This document shows positions 45,701 through 59,100 of a DNA stretch of 64,000 bases, piece after piece. Within the stretch, counting starts at the first letter, position 1, and each line of letters opens with the position of its first letter. The notes under the pieces were generated by a model that saw nothing but the letters and a program-made list of their open reading frames with translations, was not told the DNA's origin and did no database searches. The DNA is from Penium margaritaceum. Its lineage: Eukaryota; Streptophyta; Zygnematophyceae; Desmidiales; Peniaceae. The stretch is from contig SZWC01004688.1 in NCBI GenBank assembly GCA_023375785.1, positions 29,186 to 93,185 on the forward strand, given 5' to 3'. Both the position numbers and the translations under genes were made by a program.

Positions 45701-46650
45701 CCTAGGCATTGCCCGGGTATGCGAGGCATTGTCAGGCATTGCCAAGGCATTGCCAGACATTGTCAGGCATTGCCAGGCATTGCCAGGCATTGGTATGCGT
45801 TGCCCTGGCATTACCATGCATTGCCCAGGCATTCCCAGGATTTTCCTGGGCATTGCCTGGCTTTGCGAGGCATTGTTAGGCATTGCAAAGGCATTGCCAG
45901 ACATTTTCCAGGCGTTGTCAGGCATTGCCTGGCATTGCCCAGGCATTGCCAGGAATTGCCCGGCAATTGCCAGGCATTGCCAGACATTGCCAGGCATTGC
46001 TCAGGCATTGCCAGGCATTGCCTAGGCATTGCCAGGCATTGCCCAGGCATTTCCAGGCATTACCCAAGCATTGTCAGGCATTGCCAGGCATTGCCCGGGC
46101 ATTTCAAGGCCTTGTCCAGGCTTTGCCAGGCATTGCGTGGCATTGCCTAGGGACTGCCACGCATTGCCAGGCATTGCCTCGCAATGCCTGGCAATGCCTG
46201 GCATTGCCTAGCATTGCCTAGGCATTGCTAGGCATTACACAGGTATTGCCATGCATTGCCGGGAATTGCCAGGCATTGGAAGGCATTGCTTGGCATTGCC
46301 AGGCATTGCCATGCATTGCCGGGCATTGCCCAGAAATTGCCTGCATTTCCCAGGCATTGCCAGGTACTGCCGGGCATTACCAGGCATTACAAAGACATTG
46401 CAAGGCATTTTCCAGGCATTGCCAGGCATTTCCAGGCATTGCCCAGGCAATCCCCAGGCATTGCCAAGGCATTGCCAGGCATTTCTAGGCATTGCCCAGG
46501 CATTGCCATGCATTTCCCAGGCATTTCCCGCCAAGGCATTGTCAGGCATTGCCGAGACATTGCTAGGTCTTGCCAGGCACTGCCATGCATTGCCAGGCAT
46601 TTCCCAGGAATTGCCAGGCATTGCCAAACATTGCCTAGGCATTGCCTAGG

Positions 46651-47164
46651 CATTGCCAGGCATTGCCAGGCATTGCCTAGGCATTGCAAGGCATTGTCCA
46701 GGCATCGCCCGGCACTGCCTGGCATTTCCCCGGCATTTCCAGGCATTGCCCAGGCATTGCCAAGTATTGCAAGGCATTGCCTAGGCATTGCCAAGCATTG
46801 CCCAGGTATTCTCAGGCATTGCCGAGGCATTACCAGGCGTTGCCAAGCATTGCCTCCGCATTGCCAGGCATTGCTAGGAATTGCCAGGCATTGCCCAGGC
46901 ATTGCCAGGCATTGCTAGGAATTGCCAGGCATTGCCCAGGCATTGCCAGGCATTGCCCAGGCATTGCCAGGCATTGCCAGGCATTGCCTAGGCATTGCAA
47001 GGCATTGTCCAGGCATCGCCCGGCACTGCCTGGCATTTCCCCGGCATTTCCAGGCATTGCCCAGGCATTGCCAAGTATTGCAAGGCATTGCCTAGGCATT
47101 GCCAAGCATTGCCCAAGTATTCTCAGGCATTGCCGAGGCATTGCCAGGCGTTGCCAAGCATTAC
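46651..47164. repeat. Pair of about 200-bp blocks in satellite 2, offset 311 bp
   Basis: Positions 46651-46853 and 46962-47164 match at an offset of 311 bp with only a few differences, and share rare variants such as GGCATCGCCCGGCACTG and CATTTCCCCGGCATTTCC. They are separated by about 108 bp of ordinary satellite, a signature of unequal exchange. Confidence 0.75.
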
Positions 47165-47346
47165 AAGGCATTGCCCAAGCATTACAAGGCATTGATAGGC
47201 ATTCCCAAGCATTGCCCAGGCATTGTCAGGCATTCTCAGGCATTGCCGAGGCATTGCCAGGCGTTGCCAAGCATTACAAGGCATTGCCCAAGCATTACAA
47301 GGCATTGATAGGCATTCCCAAGCATTGCCCAGGCATTGTCAGGCAT
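47121..47346. repeat. Tandem duplication of a 113-bp block in satellite 2
   Basis: Blocks 47121-47233 and 47234-47346 both begin TCTCAGGCATTGCCGAGG and look identical; the start of a third copy follows. A diverged relative of the block is seen at about 50300-50420. It lies directly after the 311-bp-offset pair, so duplications are nested here. Confidence 0.8.
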
Positions 47347-50034
47347 TCTCAGGCATTGACAGGAATTGCCTGGCAATGCTAGGCAATGCCAGGCATTGTC
47401 CAAGCATTGCCAGGAATTGCCCAGGCATTGCAAGGCATTGCAAGGCATTGTCAAAGCATTGCCAGGCATTGCGTGGCATTGCCCACGCATTGCCAGGCAT
47501 TGCCAGGCATTACCCAGGCATTGCCCACGCATTGGTAGGCATTTCCCACGCATTGCCAGGCATTTTGTAGCATTACTCAGCTATTGCCCAGGCATTGCCA
47601 AGCATTGCGAGGCAATACCTAGGCATTACCAGGCATTGCCAGGCATCCTCCAGGCATTGCCAAGCATTTCCTAGCAATGCCCAATCATTGCCAGGCATTG
47701 CCCAGGCATTGCTACGCATTGCTAGGCATTGCCCTACATTGCCTAGGCATTGCCAGGCAATGCCTGGCAATGCCCAAGCATTTCTGGGCATTGTCCAGGG
47801 ATTGCTAGGCATTACTAGGAATTGCCATGCATTGCCGAGGCATTCCGAGGTGTTGCCCAGGCATTGCCAGGCATTGCCAGGCATTGCCAAGCATTGCCAC
47901 GCATTACCAGGCATTGCCCAGGTATTGCCAGGCGTTGCCCAGGCATTGCCAGGTATTGCCTAGGCATTGTCAGGCGTTGCCCAGGCATTGCCAGGCATTG
48001 CCATGCATTGCCAGGCATTGCTAGGCGTTGCCCAGGTGTTGTCATGCATTGCTCAGGCATTTCCAGGCATTGCCAGGTATTGTTGAGGTATTGCCTAGGC
48101 ATTGCTAGGTGTTGCTAGGCATTGCCAGGCATTGCGAGGAATTGCCAGGCATTGCCCAGGCATTGCCAGGAATTGCCACACGTTGCCAGGCATTGCCAGG
48201 CATTGCCCAGGAATTGCCAAGCATTGTCCAAGCATTGCGAGGCATTGCTTGGCATTGCCCAGGAATTTCCACGCATTGCCCACGCATTGCCAGGCATTGC
48301 TTGGCATTGCCAAGCATTGCCTCGGCATTGCCAGGCATTTCCCGGGCAATGCCAGGCAATACTAAGCATCGCCAGGTAATGCCCAGGCATTACCAAGCAT
48401 TGCCAAACATTGCTAGGCATTGCCAGGCATTGGTAGGCGTTGCCCAGGCATTGCTATGCATTGTCCAGGCATTCCCAGGTGTTTCCAGGTATAGTCGAGA
48501 CATCGCCAAGGCATTCCCAGGCATTGCCAGGCATTGCAAGGCAGTGCCCAGAATTGTCCAGGCATTGCCAGGCATTGCCAGGCATTGCCGAGACATTGCC
48601 AGGCATTGCTTTGCATTGCCTAGGCATTGCAAGGCGTTGCCCCGGCATAAGCAGGCATTGCCCAGGCGTTGCCAGGCATTGTCCAGGCATTGCCACGCAT
48701 TGCTAGGCATAGCCAGGCATTACCCAGGCATTGCCGGGCAATGCCAGGCATTGCCAGACATTGCAAGGCATTGTCCAGGCATTGCCAAGCAATGCCTAGA
48801 CATTACCAGGCATTTCCACGCATTGCCAGGCAGTGCTCACACATTGCCAGGCATTGCCAAGCATTGCCAGGCAATACCCAGGCATTACCAGGCATTGCTA
48901 GGCATTGCCAGGAATTGTCCAGGCATTGCCAGGCATTACCTAGCAATGCCCAGGCATTGCCAGGCATTGCCCAGGCATTGCTAGGCATTGCCAGGCTTTG
49001 CTAGGCATTGCTAGGCATTTTCAAGGCATTGCCGGGCATTGCCCAGGCATTGCCAGGCATTACCCGACATTGCCCAAGCATTGCCAGGCATTGCCCAGGC
49101 ATTACCAGGCATTACCAGGAATTGCCATGCATTGGCGAGGCATTGCGAGGCATTACCCAGGCACTGCCAGCCATTGCCAGGCATTGCCTAGGTATTGTCA
49201 GGCATTGCCCATGCATTGCCAGGCATTGCCATGCATTGCCAGGCATTGCCAGGCATTGTCATGCATTGCCCAGGCATTGCCAGGCATTGCCAGGTATTGT
49301 CGAGGCATTGCCTAGGCATTGCTAGGCGTTGCTAGGCATTGCCTGGCATTGCGAGGCATTGCTAAGCATTGCCAGGCCTTGCCTCAGCATTGCCAGGCAT
49401 TGCCAGACGTTACCAGGCTTTGCCAGCCATTGCCTAGGCATTGCCCAAGCATTTCGAGGCATTGCTTGGCATTTCCCAGGCATTGCCAGGCATTGCCAGG
49501 CATTGCCAAGCATTGCATCAGCACTGCCAAGCATTGCCAGGCATTTCCCGGGCATTTCCAGGCAATGCCAAGCAATGCCAGGCATTATCCTGGCATTGCC
49601 AGGCATTGCCTGGCATTGCCTAGGCATTGCCCAGGCATTGCCTGGCATTGCCTGGCATTGCGTAGGGACTGCCAGGCATTGCCTCGCAATGCCTCGCAAT
49701 GCCAGGCATTGCCTGGCATTGCCTAGGCATTGCCAAGTATTGCACAGGTATTGCCAGGCATTGCCGGACATTGCGAGGCATTGCAAGGAATTGCCCAACA
49801 TTGCTGGGCATTGCCCAGACGTTGCCAGGCATTGCAAGGCATTGCCTTGCAGTGCCGTTGGCATTGCCAGGCATTGCCCAAGCATTGTCAGGCATTTCCA
49901 GGCATTACAAAGACATTACAAGGCATTGTCAAGGCATTGCCAGGCATTTCTAGGCGTTGCCAAGGCATTGCCAGGCATTGTTAGGCATTTTCCACGCATT
50001 GCCCGGCATTTCCCAGGCATTTCCCGCCAAGGCA

Positions 50035-50137
50035 TTGTCAGGAATTGCCCAGCAATTCCTGGGCCACATCATGCCATGGCAAGCCAGGCCACACTTCACC
50101 ACGTTGCTGCGCCACATTGTCAGGAATTGCCGAGCAA
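50035..50137. repeat. Short unique insert flanked by 21-bp direct repeats in satellite 2
   Basis: About 61 bp (50056-50116) do not fit the GGCATTGCC repeat. They are flanked by near-identical 21-bp copies starting TTGTCAGGAATTGCC at 50035-50055 and 50117-50137 (offset 82 bp). It may be a small insertion with a target duplication or a captured filler sequence. No coding motif is visible. Confidence 0.65.
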
Positions 50138-53100
50138 GGTATTGCCACGCACTGCCATGCATTGCGATGCATCCCAGGCATTGCGAGGCATTGCTAGGCA
50201 TCGCTCGACATTGCCTGGCAATTCCCAGGCATTGCCAGGCATTGCCCAGGCATTACCAGGTATTGCCAGGCATTGCCTAGGCATTGCCAGGCATTGCCCA
50301 GGTATTCTCAGGCATTGCCGAGGCATTGCCAGGCGTTGCCAAGCATTACATGGAATTCCCTAAGAATTGCAAGGCATTCATAGGCATTGCCCAAGCGTTT
50401 TCAGGCATTCTTAGGCATTGCCAAGCATTGCCTGGCATTGTCCGGGCAATGCCAAGCAATGTCCAAGCATTGCCAGGAATTGCCCAAGCATTGCCAGGAA
50501 TTGCCAGGCATTGCCAGGCATTGCTAGGCATTGTCCAAGCATTTAGAAGCATTGCTTCGCATTGCCCAGGCATTGCCAGGCATTGCCCTGGCATTGCTAG
50601 ACATTGCCAGGCATTGCCCAGGCTTTTCTACGCATTGCACAGGCATTTCCAGGCATTGCCTGGCATTGCTGAGGCATTCCCTAGGCATTGCCAATCATTG
50701 CAAGGCAATACCTAGGCATTGCAAGGCATTGTCCAGGCATTGCCAAGCATTACCTAGCAATGCCCAGGCATTTCCAGGCATTGCCCAGGCATTGCTAGGC
50801 ATTGCCAAGCTTTGCCAGGAATTTCCAGGCATTGCCAAGGCATTGCCACGCATTGCCTAGGCATTGCCACGCATTGCCTAGGCATTGCCAGGCATTGCCT
50901 GGCATTGTCCAAGCATTGCCAGGCATTACCAGGAATCGCCACGCATTGCCGAGGCATTCCGAGGCATTGCCCAGGCATTGCCAGCCATTGCCCAGGCATT
51001 GCCAGGCATTGCCAGACGTTCTCAAGAATTGCCAGGCATTGCCCAGTTATTACCAGGCATTGCCCAAACATTGTGAGGCATTGCTTGGCATTGTCTAGGT
51101 ATTGCCAGGCATTGCCCAGGCATTGCCAGGCATTTCTCGGCATTGCCAAGCATTGCCTCGGCATTGCCAGGCATTCCGTGGGCACTGCTAGGCAATGCCA
51201 AGCATTGCCAGGAAATGCCCACGCATTACCAAGCATTTCCAGGCATTCCCAAGCATTGTCCTGGCATTGCCGGGCATTGCCTGGCATTGCCCAGGCATTG
51301 CCCAGGCATTGCCAGGCATTGCCCAGGCTTTGCCAGGCATTGCCAGGCATTGCCAGACATTGCCGAGGCATTGCCAGGCATTGCCCAGCATTACCCAGGC
51401 ATTTCCAGGCATTGCCTGGGAATTGCCAGGCATTGCCAGACATTGCCAGGTATTGCTCAGGCATTGCCAGGCATTGCCTAGGCATTTCCAAGCATTTCCC
51501 AGGCATTGCGAGGCATTACCTAGGCATTGCCACGCATTGCCAGGCATTGTCCAGGCATTGCGAGGCCTTGCCCAGGCATTCCCAGGCATTGCCTGGCATT
51601 GCCTAGGGACTCCTAGGCGTTGCCAGGCATTGCCTGGCAATGCCGAGCAATGCCTGGCATTGCCTAGGTATTTTCAGGCATTCCACAGGTATTGCCAGGC
51701 ATTGTCGGGCATTGCCAGGCATTGCCAGGCATTGCCCGGCATTGCCACGCATTTCCAAGCATTGCCAGGCGTTGGCCAGGCATTGCCAAGCATTGCAAGG
51801 CATTGCCTCACATTGCCCAGGCATTGCCAGGCATTGCCCAGGCATTGCCAGGCATTACAAAGACATTGTAAGGCATTGTCAAGGCATTGCCAGGCATTTC
51901 CAGGCATTGTCTAGGGCATTGCCAAGGCATTGCAAGGTATTGCTAGGCATTGCCCAGGCATTGCAGGGCATTTCCCAGGCATTTCCCGTCGAGGCATTGT
52001 CAGGCATTGCCAAGGCATTGCCAGGTATTGCTAGGCATTCCGATGCATTGCCAGGCATTGCGAGGCATTGCCCAGGCATTGCCGGGCATTGCCCAGGCAT
52101 TGCCAGGTATTGCCAAGCATTGCCTAGGCATTGCCTAGGCACTGCCAGGCATTGCCTAGGCAACGCGCGGCATTGCTTGGAATTTCCCAGGGATGCATTG
52201 CCTAGGCATTGCCAGGTACTGCCAGGCATTACCAGGATTTTCATGGCATTGTCCAGGCAATGCCAGGCATTGTCCAGGCATTGCCAGGCATTGCCAAGAA
52301 TTTCCCAGGAATTGCGTGGCATTTTCCAGGTAATGCAAGGCATCGTCCAAGCATTTCCAGGCATTGCGTGGAATTGCCCAGGCATTGCCAGGCATTGCCC
52401 AGTCAATGCCAGGCATTGCCCATGCATTGCTAGGCATTGCCCAGGCATTGCTAGGCTTTGCCAGGAATTGCCAGGCTTTGCCCAGGCATTGCCAGGCATG
52501 GCCATCCATTGCCAGGCATTGTCCAGGCATTGCCAGGAATTACCCAGGCATTGCCAAGCATTGCCTAGCATTGCCCAGGCATTACCAAGCATTGCCCAAA
52601 CATTGCAAGGCATTGCCAGGCATTCCCAGGCATTGCCGAAGCAATACTAGGCATTTCCCAGGTATTGCCAGGCATTTCCTGGCATTGCTCAGGCATTGCC
52701 CAGGCATTGTCCAAGCACTGTCAGGCATTGCCCAGGCATTGTCCAGCATTGCCCAAGCATTGCCAGGCATTGTCATGCATTTCTAGGGGATGTCCACGTA
52801 TTGCCAGGCATTACCAGGTAATGCAATGCCTTGCCCAGGCATTGCCGGGCATTGTCCAGGTAGTGTCAAGGCATTGCCAGGCATTGTCTAGGCATTGCCA
52901 CGCATTGTCCAGGCATTGCCAGGCATTGCCTGGCATTGTCCACGCATTTCCAAGTATTGCCCAGGCATTGCCAGGCATTGCCAAGCATTGCCTAGGCATC
53001 GCCAGGCATTGCCATGCATTGCCCAGGCATTGTCAGGCATTTCCAAGCATTGCCAGGCTTTGCCCAGGCATTGCCAGGCGTTTCCCAGGCATTGCTAGGC

Positions 53101-56100
53101 ATTGCCTGGCATTTCCTAGGCATTGTCAAGCATTGCCCAGGAATTGCCAGGCATTGTCCACGCATTGCTACGCATTTCGAGGCATTACCCAGGCATTACC
53201 AGGCATTGCCTGGCATTGCCCAGGCATTGCCAAGCATTGCTAGGAATTGCCAGGTACTGCCCAAGCATTGCCAAGCATTGCCAGGCATTGCCAGGCATTG
53301 CCAGGCATTGCCCGGACACTGTCAGGAATTGCCAAGCATTGCCCAGGCATTGCTAGGCATTGTTGAGGCATTGCCACGCATTGCCGAGGCATTGCCAGGT
53401 ATTGCCAGGCATTGCCCTGCATTGCCTAGGTATTGCCAGACATTATCCAGGCATTGCCAAACATTTCCTAGGCATTACCAGGCATTGCCAGGCATTGCCC
53501 GGGCATCGCCCAGCATTGCCTGGCATTGCCCAGGCATTGCGAGGTATTGCCAGGCATTGCCCAGGCATTGCCAGGCATTGCCAGGCATTCCCCAAGCATT
53601 GCCAGGCATTGCCCAAGCATTGCAAGGCATTGCCAGGCATTGCCCATGCGTTGCTAGGCATTGCCAGGCATTGCCAGGCATTGCCAGGCACTACCAGTCA
53701 TGGCCAGGCATTTGCATGCATTGCCAGGCATTGCCAAGCATTGTCCAGGCATTACCAGACATTGCGAGGCATTTCCCAGGCATTGCCAGGCATTGCCCAG
53801 GCATTGACCATGCATTGCCAGGCATTGCCCAAGTATTGCCAGGCTTTGCCAGGCATTGCCAGGCATTGTCCACGCATTGCCAGGAATTTTCAGGCATTTC
53901 CAGGCATTGCCCAGGCATTTCCACACATTGCCTGGCATTGCCGAGGCATTGCCAGGCATTGCCCAGGCATTGCCAGGCTTTGCCAGGCACTGCCCAGGTA
54001 TTGCCAAGCATTGCCCAGGCATTGCCAAGCATTGCCTGGCATTGCCTAGGCATTGCCAGGCATTGCCCAGGCATTGCCCAGGCATTTCTAGGCATTACGA
54101 GGCATTTCCAGGCATTTCCAAGCATTTCCAGACATTGCCCATGCATTACTAGGCATTGCCTAATATTTCCCAGGGATTGCCAGGCATTGCCAGGCATTGT
54201 CGAGGCATTGCTAGACATTACCAGGCATTGCCATGCATTTCCAGGCATTGCTAAGCATTTTCCAGGCATTGCCATGCATTATCCAGGCATTGCCAGGTAT
54301 TGTCCAGGCATTGCCAGCATTGCCCAGGTATTCCCAAGCAAAACCTGGCATTGCCTCTTATTGCTAGACATTGCTAGACATTGCTAGGCATTGCTAGGCT
54401 TTGCCTGGCATTGCTAGACACTGCGAGGCATTGCCAAGCATTTTCTAGGCATTGTCAGGCATTATCCAGGCATTGCCCAGGTATTGCCAGGCATTGCCAG
54501 GCATCGCCAGGCATTTCCCGGGCATCACCAGGCATTGCCAAGGCATTGCCAAGGCATTGCGAGGGATTGTCCAGGCATTGCCAGGCATTTCCCAGACATT
54601 GCCCAGGCATAGCCAGGCGTTTCCAAGCATTGCTTAAGCATTGCCATGCATTTCCATGCATTGCCAGGCATTACCATGCATTGCCCAGGCATTGCCAGGT
54701 ATTGCCCATCATTGCCAGGTATTGCCCGGGCATTTCTAGGCATTCCCCTGTTATTGCCAGGCATTGTCCAAGCATTGCCAGGCATTACCCAGGCATTGCC
54801 AGGCATTGTCCAGGCTTTGCGAGGCATTGCCCAGGCATTGCCAGGCATTACGCAAGCATCATCAGGTATTGCCAGGCATTGCGAGGCGTTGCCCAGGCAT
54901 TGCCAAGCATTGCCAAGCATTTCCAGGCATTGCCCAAGCATTTCCAGGCATTCTCCAATCATTGCCAGGCATTCCCGAGGCATTTCCAGGCATTGCCAGG
55001 CATTGCCAGGAATTGCCAGCATTGCTAGGTATTGTCCTGCATTGCCCAGGCATTGCCAGGCATTGCCAGGTATTGTCCCGGCATTGCCAAAACATTGCGA
55101 GGCATTGCCAAGCATTGCTAGGCATTGCAAGGAATTTCCAGGCATTACGTGGCATTGCCCAGGCATTGCCAGGCATTGCCCAGGCATTGCCAAGCATTGC
55201 CTAGGCATTGCCAGGCATTACCTGGCATTGCTAGGCATTACCTAGGCATTTCCAAGCATTGCCAGGCATTGCCCAAGTTTGTCCAAGCATTGCAAAGCAT
55301 TGCCAGGCATTTCCAGGCATTCTCTAGGCATTGCCAGGCATTCCCAAGGCATTCCTAGGCATTACCATGCATTGCCAGGCATTTCCAAGCATTGCCTAGG
55401 CATTCCCAGGCATTGCCAGGAATTGCCAGGTATTATGAGGCATTACCCAGGCATTGCCGAGCATTGCCAAGCATTGCCAGGCATTGTACAGGCATTACCA
55501 TGCATTGCCAGGCATTGTTAGGCATTGCCCTGGCATTGCCAAGCATTGCCAGGCATTGCCAGGCATTGCTAGGCATTGCCAAGCCTTGCAATGCATTGCC
55601 TAGGCATTGCGAGGCATTGTCCAGGCATTTCCAGGCATTGCCTGGCATTGCCTAGGCACTGCCAAGAATTGTCCAGGCATTGCCATGCATTGCCAGGAAT
55701 TGCCAGGCATTGCCTGGCATGACCCAGGCATTGCCAGGAGTTGCCAGGCATTGCCAGGCATTGCCAGGCGTTGCCAGGCATTGCCCAGGCTTTGTCAAGC
55801 ATTGCCAGGCATTGCCAGGCATTGCTAGGCCTTGCCCAGGCATTGCCAGGCATTGCAAGGCATTGCTAGGCATTACCCAGGCATTGCCAGGCATTGCCAG
55901 GCATTGCAAGGCATGGCTGAAGCATTGCCAGGCATTGCCATGCATTACCCAGGCATTGCCTAGGCATTGCCCAGGCATTACCCAAGCATTACCCAGGCAT
56001 TGCCCAGGCATTGCCTGAACATTACCCAGGCATTGACATGCATTACCCAGGCATTGCGAGGCATTGCCCATGCACTACCGAGGCATTGCCTAGGCATTGC

Positions 56101-59100
56101 CGAGGCATTACCCAAGCATTTTCAGGCATTACCCAGGCATTGCCAGGCATTGCCAGGCATTGCCAGGCATTACCAGGCATTACCCAGGCATTGCCCAGGC
56201 ATTGCCAGGCATTACCCAGGCATTTGCCCAGGGATTGTCCAGGCATTACCCAGGCATTACCCACGCATTGCCACGCATTGCGAGGCATTGGCAAGCATTG
56301 CCAGGCAATCTCCAGGCATTGCCATGCATTGCCAGGCATTGCAAGGCATAGACAGGTATTGCCAAGCATTGCCAAGGCATTGCCACGCATTGTTAGGCAT
56401 TGCCAGGCATTACCCAGGCATTGCGAGGCGTTGCCACGCATTGTCCAGGAATTGCGAGGCATTGTCCATGCATTGCAAGGCATTCCCAGGCATTTCCTGG
56501 CATTGCTCCGGCACTGCCAAGCATTGCCAGGCATCAACCAGGCATTGCAAGCCATTGCCAGGCATTGCAAGGCATTGCCCAAGCATTGCGAGGCATTGTC
56601 CACACACTGCCAGGCATTGCCAGGCATTGCCTGGCATTGCCCAGGCACTACCAAGCTTTATCCAGTCATTGCCAGGCATCGCCAAGCATTGCCTAGCATT
56701 GCCAGGCATTGCCAGGAATTGCCAAGCATTGGCAGGCATTGCCAGGCATTGCCAGGCATTACCCAGGCATTGCCAGGCATTGCCAAGCATAACAAGGCAT
56801 TACCCAAGCATTGCCAAGCATTGTCAGGCATTGCCAGGCATGTCCAGGCATTGTTCAGGAATTGGGAGGCATTTTCTAGGCATTGCCAGGCATTGCCTGG
56901 CTTTGACCAGGCTCTGCCAAGCTTTGCCAGGCACTATCCAAGCATTGCCCAGCATTGCCAGGCATTGCCCAGGCATTGCGAGGCAATTTTCCTGGCATTG
57001 CCAGGCATTGCCCAGGCACTGCCAGGCATTTTCTAGGCATTGCCAGGCATTGCCAGGCATTGCCAAGGCATTGCCCACGCATTGCCAGGCATTGCCAGGC
57101 ATTGCCAGGCATTGCCAGGCATTGCCAGGCATTGCCAGACATTGCCAGGCATTGCCAGGCATTGCCCAGGCATTGCTAGGCATTGCCAGGCATTCCCAGG
57201 GATTACCCAGGCATTGCCAGGCATTACCAGGCATTGACACGCATTGCCAGGCATTGCCAGGCATTACCAGGCATTGCTAGGCATTGCCTAGGCTTTGCCA
57301 GGCATTGCTAGGCATTACCTAGGCATTGCTCAGGTATTGCCCAGGCATTTTCCAGGCATTCCTAGGCATTGCCAGGCATTGCCAGGGATTACCCAGGCAT
57401 TGCCAAGAATTGCCAGGCATTGCTAGGCATTGCCTAGACATTGCCCAGGCATTGCTAGGCATTGCCAGGCATTGCCACGGATTACCCAGACATTGCCAGG
57501 CATTGCCAGGCATTGCCACGCATTGCCAGGCATTACCTGGCATTGCCAGGCATTGCCAGGCATTGCCACGCATTGCTAGGCATTGCCAGGCATTGCTAGG
57601 CATTATCCAGACATTGCCAGGCATTGCCCAGGCATTGCCAGGCATTGCCGGGCATTGCCAGGGAATACCTAGGCATTGCTAGGCATTGCCAGGCATCGCC
57701 AGGCATTGCGAGGCATTGTCAGGCATTGTCCACGCATTGCGAGGCATTGTCTAGGCATTGCCAGGCATTGCCACGCATTCCCAGGCACTGTATGGCATTT
57801 CCCAGGCACTACCAAGTATTGTCGGGCATTACCTAGGCATTGCCAAGCATTGCCAGGCATTGCCCAGGCATTGTGAAGCATTATCCAAGCATTGCCACGC
57901 ATTTCCAGGCATTGCCTGGCATTGCCCAGGGAATGCCAAGCATTGTCCAGGCATTGCCAGGCATTGCCAAGCATTACCCAGGGATTGCCAGGCATTGCCA
58001 GGCATTACCCAGGGATTGCCAGGCATTGCCAGGCATTGCCAGGCATTGCCAGGCATTGCTAGGCATTGCCAAGCATTGCCAAGCATTGCCAGGCATTTTC
58101 CAAGCATTAGCATGCATTGCCGGACATTGCCAGGCATTGCCCAGGCATTGTCAGGCATTTCCTGCCATTGCCCAAGCATTGCCAGGCATTGCCCAGGCAT
58201 TGCCCAGGCATTGCCAGGCATTGCCTAGACATTTTGAGGCATTGTCCAAGCATTGCATGGCATTGCCCAGGCATTGTGAGGCATTGTCCAAGCATTGCCA
58301 GGCATTGCCTGGAATTTCCCAGGCACTGCCAAGCATTGTCTAGGCATGTTCAGGCATTGCCAAGCATTGCGAGACATTCCCAGGCATTTCCCAGGCATTG
58401 CCAGGCATTTCCCGGCATTGCCAGGCATTACCTAGGCATTTCCAGGCATTGCCAGGCATTGCCAGGCATTACCAGGCATTGTCCATGCATTATGAGGCAT
58501 TGTCCAGGCATTGCCAGGCATTGTCTAGCATTGCCCAGGCACTACCAAGCATTGTCTAGGCATCGCCGGGCATTTCCAGACATTTTTTAGGCATTGCCAG
58601 GCATTGTCTTGCATAGCCCAGGCACTGCCTAGCATTGTCCACGAATTGCGAGGTATTGCTAGGCATTGCCAGGCATTGCCATGCATTGCCAGGCATTTCC
58701 AAGCATTGTCAGCAGTGCTAGGAATTGCCAGGCATTGCTAGGCATTGCCAGGCATTGTCAGGCACTACCCAGGCATTGCCAGGCATTGCCAAGCATTGCC
58801 AGGGATTGTCCAGGCATTTCAATGCATTGCCAGGCATTGTCAAGCGTTGACCAGGCATTGCCAGGCATTCCCTGGCATTTTCCAGGCATTGCCAAACATT
58901 GCCAGGCATTGCTAGGCATTTCCCAGGCATTGCCAGGCATTGCCAGGCATTGCCCAGACATTGCCAGGCAATACCGGGCATTACCAGGGAGTACCAGGCA
59001 TTGCCAGGTATTTTCAGGCATCGCCATGCATTACCATGCATTGCCAGGCATTGTCCAGGCATTGCGAGGCATTGTCTAGGCATTGCCAGGCACTCCGTTG

